Assembly: GCA_026710565.1 (NCBI GenBank)
Contig: JAPOQV010000465.1
Location: 1 to 12,523, forward strand
From: Spirochaetaceae bacterium
GTDB taxonomy: Bacteria > Spirochaetota > Spirochaetia > SZUA-6 > Bin103
Reading direction: 5' to 3'
DNA length: 12,523 nucleotides
The notes under the pieces are model-generated. The model saw only the letters and a program-made list of their open reading frames with translations, had not been told where the DNA came from and did not search any database. Position 1 is the stretch's first letter. Each line of letters starts with the position of its first letter. Shown piece by piece: positions 5,995 through 11,183 of the stretch. The position numbers and the translations under genes are program-made.

Positions 5995-7197
5995 GTGAAG
6001 AGCGGCCGCGGGTACGAGCACAGCCATCCATGGATCAGCTTTACCGTGGACCTGCGTCCGGCGGCCCCGCGCGTATGGTCTCTGCTCGGACAAGCGGTTG
6101 CCGGGTGCCGGCAGGTTGCGGAAGCGGCGCTGCCACCGCTGCAAGCCGCCGAGATGTACCGGCTCTACCTCTCGCGGGGCGCCCGCGCCACCACCGCCAT
6201 TGAGGGCAACACGCTCAGCGAGGCGCAGGTCAGGGCACGGCTCGAAGGGCAACTCGACCTGCCCCTGTCGCAGGCGTACCTGGGCCGCGAGGTGGGCAAT
6301 ATTCTTGACGCCTGCGAGCGGATCTGGCAGCAGATCCACGGCGGCGACGCGCCGCGGTTGTCACCCGATCTGGTTGCCGACTACAACCGTCGGGTCCTTG
6401 CCGGGCTGGAGGAGCATCTTGCCGAAGGGGTGATCGCCGGGGAGATCCCGCGCCATCGGGTCGCCGTCGCCGGCTACCAGGGTGCTCCGCGGAGCGATTG
6501 CCTCCATCTGCTCGCCCGGATGTGCGAATGGCTGGAGCATGAGCCGGCGGGTTCGCCATTCACCCATGCTCCGGACAACCGCATCGCGGTCGGGCTGTTG
6601 CAGGCGATCCTGGCGCATCTGTACCTCGCGTGGATTCACCCTTTCGGCGACGGCAACGGCCGCACCGCCCGGCTGGTGGAGTTCATGCTGCTGGCCCGTT
6701 CGGGCGTACCGGCTCCCACCGCCCATCTGCTGAGCAACCACTACAACCAGACCCGGGCCGAGTACTACCGGCAACTCGACCGCTCCAGCCGCGCCAATGC
6801 CGGCCGCGGAGATCCGCTCGAGTTCCTGTGCTACGCGCTGCAGGGCTTCGTGGACGGGGTGCGCGAACAGTGCGATTACGTCGGCCGCATTCAACTCGCC
6901 ATCGCCTGGGAGCACCTGGTCTACGACACGTTTCACGCCGAACCGCCCACGGGCGCCAACGCCCGGCGCAGGATGCTGGTCCTGGCCCTCGGCGCCGCGG
7001 AGCACCCGGTACCGACGTCAGCGATCGTCGAGCTCACACCGGCACTCACACGGGCCTACGCCGTCAAGACCGCCAAGACCCTGACCCGCGACCTCAACTG
7101 GCTCCTCGATCGCGACCTCGTACGCCGCAGCGCCCAAGGCTACCGGGCGCGCGTTGAACGGATGCACAGCTTCCAGCCCGCCACCGCCCTACCGTAA
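5995..7197 (+). CDS. Fic family protein, class II (self-inhibited) putative AMP transferase
   Basis: A Fic-domain enzyme that would transfer AMP or another nucleotide moiety to a hydroxyl of a target protein. The active-site motif HPFGDGNGRTAR is at 215-226 (His215), a full match to HxFx(D/E)GNGRxxR. The N-terminal inhibitory motif (S/T)xxxE(G/N) is TTAIEG (66-71), so this is a class II Fic protein that needs no separate antitoxin. The N-terminal block HPWISFTVDL is conserved in this subgroup, and a winged helix occupies about the last 60 residues, perhaps for DNA or partner binding. I chose the GTG at 5995 (400 residues) because family similarity begins only just after it; TTG 5989, with GGAG at 5980-5983, is nearly as good. 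The frame is open back to a TTG at 5896, but that stretch is a hairpin-bearing gap. No operon partner; the next gene is convergent. Confidence 0.92.
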   Translation: MKSGRGYEHSHPWISFTVDLRPAAPRVWSLLGQAVAGCRQVAEAALPPLQAAEMYRLYLSRGARATTAIEGNTLSEAQVRARLEGQLDLPLSQAYLGREVGNILDACERIWQQIHGGDAPRLSPDLVADYNRRVLAGLEEHLAEGVIAGEIPRHRVAVAGYQGAPRSDCLHLLARMCEWLEHEPAGSPFTHAPDNRIAVGLLQAILAHLYLAWIHPFGDGNGRTARLVEFMLLARSGVPAPTAHLLSNHYNQTRAEYYRQLDRSSRANAGRGDPLEFLCYALQGFVDGVREQCDYVGRIQLAIAWEHLVYDTFHAEPPTGANARRRMLVLALGAAEHPVPTSAIVELTPALTRAYAVKTAKTLTRDLNWLLDRDLVRRSAQGYRARVERMHSFQPATALP

Positions 7198-7220
7198 CGC
7201 GGGACGAACGAGCGGACGGA

Positions 7221-7235
7221 CCGGCGCGGCGCCGG
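7221..7235. terminator. Possible bidirectional hairpin between convergent genes
   Basis: CCGGC (7221-7225) and GCCGG (7231-7235) enclose GCGGC, in the 82-bp gap between the Fic stop and the stop of the convergent small membrane protein gene. Position suits a two-way terminator, but the stem is short and neither side has a T-run. Confidence 0.25.
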
Positions 7236-7279
7236 CTACCGCATGGACGGCCCCGACCGCCGCTGAGGGCCGCCGCGCT

Positions 7280-7546
7280 TCAGCGCCTGCGCCCCGAGCG
7301 CTTGCCGCCGCCGGACAAGTGGCGGACCAGCCAGTACGTCAAGTAGGCAAGCAGCACCACCGGGCCGGCGGCCGCGCCGATGAACAGGCCGGTGATCGGG
7401 GAGCCATAGACGGTGAGCTCGCGCACGCCGTCGTACTCCTCGATCTCCGCCAGACTCAAGAAGCCGCCGGCGAAGACGCTGAGCAGGGCGACCGGAATGA
7501 CCAGCACGTACGCGGCGTGCAGCGCGGTCCGGACGGGTCGGGTCAT
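7280..7546 (-). CDS. Small two-helix membrane protein of unknown function
   Basis: An 88-residue protein with two predicted transmembrane helices, about residues 11-31 (AAYVLVIPVALLSVFAGGF core) and 50-74 (rich in I, G, A, V, L, Y, W). They are joined by a short acidic loop (AEIEEYDGVREL). The N-terminus (R3, R6) and the basic tail (KRSGRRR) are positively charged, so by the positive-inside rule both ends should be cytoplasmic. The ATG at 7544-7546 is preceded on the minus strand by GAGG with a 7-base gap, a good ribosome binding site, which together with the hydrophobic pattern argues for a real gene. I do not recognise a family. It stands alone between the Fic gene and the two-component operon, facing away from the latter. 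Confidence 0.62.
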   Translation of the reverse strand: MTRPVRTALHAAYVLVIPVALLSVFAGGFLSLAEIEEYDGVRELTVYGSPITGLFIGAAAGPVVLLAYLTYWLVRHLSGGGKRSGRRR

Positions 7547-7623
7547 GGCTCTGCCTCACGTCCATGATACCGCCGGTGGACCGGCATTGTCACCGGTAGC
7601 GGGCCAGTTTGAGTATCGGGCGC

Positions 7624-7674
7624 CTGATCGTGCCGGTACAGCCTCGGGGCGGCTCACTGACCGGGCACGATCAG
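7624..7674. repeat. Long imperfect hairpin in intergenic region
   Basis: CTGATCGTGCC (7624-7634) pairs perfectly with GGCACGATCAG (7664-7674). After one unpaired G at 7663 the stem continues as GGT (7635-7637) with ACC (7660-7662), and AGCC (7640-7643) can pair with GGCT (7651-7654) at the top. This is an extended 51-base structure without a T-run on either strand. It may be an RNA structure, a protein site or a remnant of a dispersed repeat; I cannot tell which. Confidence 0.5.
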
Positions 7675-7722
7675 AGCCGCCAACCGAGAATGCCTCATAC
7701 CTTGTGAATATTGATATTGTCA

Positions 7723-7751
7723 TTGATTTTATGAAGGGATAGGCCTATCAT
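7723..7751 (+). promoter_or_regulatory. Candidate sigma70 promoter with overlapping palindromic operator
   Basis: TTGATT (7723-7728, 4 of 6) and TATCAT (7746-7751, 5 of 6) are separated by 17 bp inside an AT-rich island. A perfect 12-bp palindrome, GATAGGCCTATC (7738-7749), covers the end of the spacer and most of the -10, where a repressor would block initiation. The transcript would reach the response regulator with a leader of about 135 bases. Confidence 0.42.
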
Positions 7752-7826
7752 GTCGTATCAAAGGCATGCCTTCGATCAACGACTGCCGCAGTCACCCCCG
7801 AGACGCTACGGCGCGGGTTCCGCCCG

Positions 7827-7872
7827 CTTTCAGCACCCGTTAAGCCGCGGTTAATGCCCGGCACGCTATGCT
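7827..7872 (+). promoter_or_regulatory. Candidate OmpR/PhoB-type binding boxes and -10 for the two-component operon
   Basis: CGTTAAG (7838-7844) and GGTTAAT (7849-7855) are direct repeats with 11-bp periodicity; a weaker third copy, CTTTCAG, lies one period upstream at 7827-7833. The last box ends 11 bp before a -10-like TATGCT (7867-7872), and no proper -35 exists, as in promoters activated by PhoB/OmpR-type regulators. The start site would be near 7878, shortly before the GTG at 7893. The gene downstream encodes such a regulator, so positive autoregulation is a natural reading. Assigned by inspection, not tested. Confidence 0.45.
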
Positions 7873-7892
7873 CTCGATGGGAAACCGGAACG

Positions 7893-8585
7893 GTGCAGGG
7901 CAAGGTGCTGGTCGTGGAGGATGATCGCGCCATCAGCGATCTGCTGCGCATGTACCTGGAGAAGGAAGGCGTCGAGGTCACGGTGAAGGACTCGGCGGAG
8001 GGGGCGCTGCCGGCCATCGAGCAGGACGAGTTCGACCTGTTACTGCTGGACGTGAATCTTCCCGGCAGGGACGGATTCGAGCTGCTGGCCGCCCTGCGCC
8101 GCCGCCATGACCTGCCGGTGCTGGTCCTGACCGCCCGCGACGCCGAAGAGGACAGCATCTTTGCCTTCGGCGTCGGCGCCGACGACTACGTCACCAAGCC
8201 GTTCTCCCCCAAGGTGCTGACGGCGCGCGTGCGCGCCCACCTGCGCCGCCGGCGTGCGTCGGCGGAGGCGGTCGAGCCGGGCCTGCGCTATGGGCCTCTG
8301 GCCATCGACCCCGACGGGTACGCCGCAACGCTGGACGGACAGCCCCTCACCCTGGCGCGCCGGGAGTTCGAGCTGCTGGCGACGCTGGCCGCCTCGCCCG
8401 GGCAGGTGTTCACCGCCGAGCAGATCTACGACCGCGTGTGGGGCAACCGTTTCGGCGACCTGTCGACGGTCACCGTGCACGTGCAGCGCATCCGCAAGAA
8501 GCTCGGCGACGCCGGCGCAAGCTGGGTGCAGACCGTGCGCGGCGTCGGCTACCGGTTCAACCCGACCCCGGAGGACTCCTCGTGA
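7893..8585 (+). CDS. OmpR/PhoB-family response regulator
   Basis: A cytoplasmic two-component DNA-binding regulator of 230 residues, the usual size. The receiver domain (about 3-118) has Asp10-Asp11, phosphoacceptor Asp53 in LLLDVNLPGRDG, Thr80 in LVLTARD and Lys102 in YVTKPFSP, all conserved. The C-terminal winged helix (about 130-226) carries the OmpR signature around DRVWGNRFGDLSTVTVHVQR and ends in TVRGVGYRFNP. I prefer GTG 7893 to the in-frame ATG 7854, because family similarity begins right after it (MQGKVLVVEDD) and the extra 13 residues fall on the predicted operator. The start is weakly supported by GGAA at 7887-7890. Its TGA overlaps the kinase GTG (GTGA). It probably controls its own operon and the TolC-like genes behind it; the signal is unknown. 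Confidence 0.95.
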   Translation: MQGKVLVVEDDRAISDLLRMYLEKEGVEVTVKDSAEGALPAIEQDEFDLLLLDVNLPGRDGFELLAALRRRHDLPVLVLTARDAEEDSIFAFGVGADDYVTKPFSPKVLTARVRAHLRRRRASAEAVEPGLRYGPLAIDPDGYAATLDGQPLTLARREFELLATLAASPGQVFTAEQIYDRVWGNRFGDLSTVTVHVQRIRKKLGDAGASWVQTVRGVGYRFNPTPEDSS

Positions 8586-10093
8586 GGCTGCGCACCCAGC
8601 TCCTGCTGCTGGTGGCCGCGGTCGGTCTGTCACCGGTCCTGGTCTCCGCCATCTACGCCGGCGCCCACGCCCTGCTGCGCCAGCCCGCGGACGTGGCACA
8701 GCGCGACTTCCCGCTGGCCATGCGCGCGATCCGCGACGACCTGCCGCGGGTCCTGACCGGCGAACAGGAGAGCATCGACCTGCCCGACGGGGTCGTGCTC
8801 ACCGTGCTGGACACCGAGAACCTGGTGATCTTCTCGACCGGCACGGAGTATGGCCCCGGCGCCGCGGTGGACCCGCGTGAGCTGCTGCGCGCCTCCCGCG
8901 AGGACCGCAACCACCGCACCATGCTGGAGCCGCTGTTCGAGGACGGGCGGCTGGCGGGCACGTTCCTGCTGAGCATGCCGGGCCCGGCGGTCCCCGGGCT
9001 GTCGCGACCTAGCTGGCTGGGCTGGCTGCTGCGCTACGGGCTGTTCTTCTTCCTGCCGCTGGCGGTGATCGCCGCCGCCGGGGCCTGGATCATCGCCACC
9101 GGAGTCAACCGCTCGGTCACCCGCCTGCAGCGCGCCACCCGCAGGGTCGCCGACGGTGACCTGGACTTCAAGCTGCACGCGCGCGGCACGTCGGAGCTGG
9201 CGTCGCTGGCGCGATCGTTCGACGCCATGCGCGGCGCCCTCAAGGACGAGACCGAGCGCCGTTCGCGGCTGCTGGCCGCGGTGTCGCACGACGTGAAGAC
9301 GCCGCTCACCGCGATCAAGGGCTACCTTGAGGCGATCGCCGACGGCCTGGCCGAGGACCGCGAGACCCGCGACCGCTACCTGGGGATCATCGCCGAGAAG
9401 GCCGACCTGCTGGGCGTGCGCGTCTCGGAGCTGATCGAGTACGTGCGGCTGTCGTCCAGCCAATGGAACATCGAGCCCGTGCCGACCGCGCTGGCCGCCT
9501 TCCATCGCGAGCTCTGCGCCGGCATCGCCGGCGACGCCGAGGTGCTGAAGCGCCGCCTGCTGCAGGATCTGCGCATTCCCGAGCGGTTGACCGCCCCCAT
9601 GGACGGCCCGCTGCTGTCGCGCGCGTACGAGAACATCCTGGACAACGCCCTGCGCTTCACGCCGGAGGGCGGCACGGTGACCGTGTCGGCGTCGCTCGCC
9701 GAGAGCGGCGACATCGAGGCGCGCATCACCGACTCCGGCCCCGGCATCGCCGCGGAGGACCTTCCGCATCTGTTCGATCCGTTCTACCGCGGCACCGGCA
9801 CCTCCGCCGGCTTCGGGCTGGGACTGTCGATCGCCCGCAGCATCACCGACGCGCACGGCTTCCGCCTCGACGTGGACGGCATGGCTTCGCCCGGAACGAC
9901 GTTCTTGATCAGGATCCCCGCGCGGCTGATTTCGGCCGGCGCGGAGCATCACCGTATAATGCGCATGGAGGTGATCCCTACCGATGTGCAGCACGCTGCG
10001 GCGCGCCCGGAGCGCGCCACGGCTTCGAAGGATCTGCGCGCCGCACCATCGGCGGCCGATCTCGCCTCGACCCCCTCCGCGGGCCGCCGGTAA
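8582..10093 (+). CDS. HAMP-domain sensor histidine kinase
   Basis: A 503-residue inner-membrane kinase, partner of the preceding regulator. The start is GTG 8582 with GGAGGA at 8570-8575, overlapping the regulator stop. Segments: TM1 about 6-25, extracytoplasmic sensor about 30-150, TM2 about 151-173 (LFFFLPLAVIAAAGAWII), HAMP about 174-226, and a dimerisation domain with the H box SHDVKTPL (His236). The catalytic domain has N box ENILDNALRFTPEGG (350-364), G1 DSGPGI (384-389), F box LFDPFYRG and G2 GFGLGLSIA (410-418). The periplasmic domain shows no domain I recognise. A roughly 53-residue Ala- and Arg-rich tail (451-503) follows the normal end of the ATPase domain and has no family counterpart I know; its DNA contains a TATAAT and a GC hairpin, so it may be read-through of a former intergenic stretch. 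Confidence 0.95.
   Translation: MRLRTQLLLLVAAVGLSPVLVSAIYAGAHALLRQPADVAQRDFPLAMRAIRDDLPRVLTGEQESIDLPDGVVLTVLDTENLVIFSTGTEYGPGAAVDPRELLRASREDRNHRTMLEPLFEDGRLAGTFLLSMPGPAVPGLSRPSWLGWLLRYGLFFFLPLAVIAAAGAWIIATGVNRSVTRLQRATRRVADGDLDFKLHARGTSELASLARSFDAMRGALKDETERRSRLLAAVSHDVKTPLTAIKGYLEAIADGLAEDRETRDRYLGIIAEKADLLGVRVSELIEYVRLSSSQWNIEPVPTALAAFHRELCAGIAGDAEVLKRRLLQDLRIPERLTAPMDGPLLSRAYENILDNALRFTPEGGTVTVSASLAESGDIEARITDSGPGIAAEDLPHLFDPFYRGTGTSAGFGLGLSIARSITDAHGFRLDVDGMASPGTTFLIRIPARLISAGAEHHRIMRMEVIPTDVQHAAARPERATASKDLRAAPSAADLASTPSAGRR
9955..9960 (+). promoter_or_regulatory. Consensus -10 hexamer inside the kinase 3' end, upstream of the TolC-like genes
   Basis: A perfect TATAAT lies 168 bases before the first TolC-like start, in strongly GC-rich DNA. 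No good -35 is present at 16-19 bp and there is no extended TGn, so on its own it would be weak or need an activator. It could give the efflux genes expression independent of the kinase. Confidence 0.3.
10000..10018 (+). repeat. GC stem-loop in the kinase tail / TolC leader
   Basis: GGCGCGC (10000-10006) and GCGCGCC (10012-10018) form a perfect 7-bp stem with loop CCGGA. It falls between the internal TATAAT and the first TolC-like gene, within the sequence of the kinase tail. There is no T-run, so a terminator role is doubtful. Confidence 0.4.
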
Positions 10094-10116
10094 GGCCTCC
10101 GCGGATGACCCTTGTT

Positions 10117-10121
10117 GGAGG
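10117..10121 (+). promoter_or_regulatory. Strong Shine-Dalgarno of the first TolC-like gene
   Basis: GGAGG lies 6 bases before the ATG at 10128 and is the best ribosome binding site in the window. It fixes the start of this gene, whose frame is otherwise open upstream to 9984 inside the kinase gene. Confidence 0.85.
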
Positions 10122-10127
10122 AATTCC

Positions 10128-11183
10128 ATGAAGACTCGCACCCTGCTACCGGCTCTCGTCGCCCTGCTGGCAACGCTCGCGCTGCCCGCGGCCGCGGATG
10201 ACGCGCTATCCATCACCGGAATGCTGACCACCGCCGAAGCGGCCAACCCGGCGCTGCAGTCGGCGGCGCTGACGCTGGAGAACGCCCGCGTCAGCTACGA
10301 CCGCTCCATCGCCTCCTCGGACGCACGCCTGGACCAGATCAAGGCCGAGCTGCAGTGGGAACGCGGACAGCTCACCTTCCGTCAGGCAACCGTGCGCGAG
10401 CTGCTGTCACTGGCGGAGGCATACGTCCGACTGCAGCAGGCCAATGAGAACCTGAGCATGCTGGAAGAGCGCCTGCGCCTGGCGCAGCTCGACCTGCAGC
10501 AGGCGGCCGAGCGCGTCGAGATCGGCGCCGCCAGCCCCGTCACCGAGCTGCAGGCGCGGGTGGCGGCACTCAGTGCGGAGCTGAACCTGGCAGGCGCGCG
10601 CAACACGCGCCAGTTCACCACCCTGCCCGATCTGGCGAAGGCCACCGGCATCGACATGGCCGTGCTGGACGCGGCGACGCTCACCTCGCAGCCGCCCGCG
10701 CCGGCCGATCTGGGCATGCTGGAGTCCTTGCTGGCGACGACCGCTGAGCGCGTCGAGCACGACTTCGCTGCACGGCAACTCGAGATCGACGAGCTGGACC
10801 TGAAGTTGAAGTCCATGCAGAGCACCTCCCCCCTGGACCTGCAGACCGCCACCAACACCGTGGCCAGCAGCCGGGCCACCGTGGAGAGCACCGCCTCCGA
10901 CCTGCAGCTCGCCACTGCCGGCGCCTATGCCAGCGCGCAGCAGGCGCTCGGGACCGTCACCCTGCGCGAGCTGCAACTGGAGCTGCAGGCGGAGAACACC
11001 CGGCGCACCCAGGAGCAGTTCGACGCCGGCCTGCTCACCGAATCCCAGCTCGCCTCCTCGCAGGCCGACCTGACAGGCGCGCAGGACACGCTGCGCGCTG
11101 CCCAGTGGGCCGCCTACTTCGCGTGGATCCGCCTGCACGACGCCGCCGGCACCGACGTGCTGGCGGTCTGGGAGGGCCGGTGA
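10128..11183 (+). CDS. Short TolC-like protein, coiled-coil repeats apparently without barrel strands
   Basis: A 351-residue exported protein with a Sec signal peptide (MKTRT, hydrophobic core, cleavage near ALPAAA-DD, residue 23). It shows the twofold helical repeat of TolC-type outer membrane efflux proteins. Half one includes LTLENARVSYDRS, LAEAYVRLQQANENL and a GAASPVTELQARVAAL turn (133-148); half two runs from about 200 and ends with FDAGLLTESQLASSQADL (298-315). Where TolC proteins insert a beta-hairpin in each half (here about 58-80 and 225-245), the sequence stays charged and helical, with no alternating strands and no DGG turn. Typical TolC proteins are about 420-480 residues, so the shortage matches loss of both hairpins. 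It may be a periplasmic partner of the next, full-length protein rather than a pore. Family membership is likely; barrel loss is inference. Confidence 0.85.
   Translation: MKTRTLLPALVALLATLALPAAADDALSITGMLTTAEAANPALQSAALTLENARVSYDRSIASSDARLDQIKAELQWERGQLTFRQATVRELLSLAEAYVRLQQANENLSMLEERLRLAQLDLQQAAERVEIGAASPVTELQARVAALSAELNLAGARNTRQFTTLPDLAKATGIDMAVLDAATLTSQPPAPADLGMLESLLATTAERVEHDFAARQLEIDELDLKLKSMQSTSPLDLQTATNTVASSRATVESTASDLQLATAGAYASAQQALGTVTLRELQLELQAENTRRTQEQFDAGLLTESQLASSQADLTGAQDTLRAAQWAAYFAWIRLHDAAGTDVLAVWEGR

Larger units (their letters stand above)
7547..7892. other. 346-bp regulatory intergenic region between divergent genes
   Basis: No convincing coding sequence lies here. From left to right it holds a small hairpin (CCGGTG 7573-7578 with CACCGG 7591-7596), a longer hairpin (7624-7674), an AT-rich island (about 7690-7760) containing a 12-bp palindrome and a sigma70-like promoter, and a tandem direct repeat just before the response regulator start. 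The AT-rich island contrasts sharply with its surroundings. The ATG at 7854 is in frame with the regulator but falls on the repeat and is probably not the start. Confidence 0.7.

Noticed and set aside
7854..7892. In-frame ATG extending the response regulator by 13 residues
   Set aside because: The added residues match nothing in the receiver family and overlap the direct repeats; GTG 7893 gives the standard N-terminus.
8630..10246. 538-codon minus-strand open frame opposite the sensor kinase
   Set aside because: The plus strand encodes a complete kinase with all catalytic boxes; the antisense product is low-complexity and Gly/Gln/Arg-rich.
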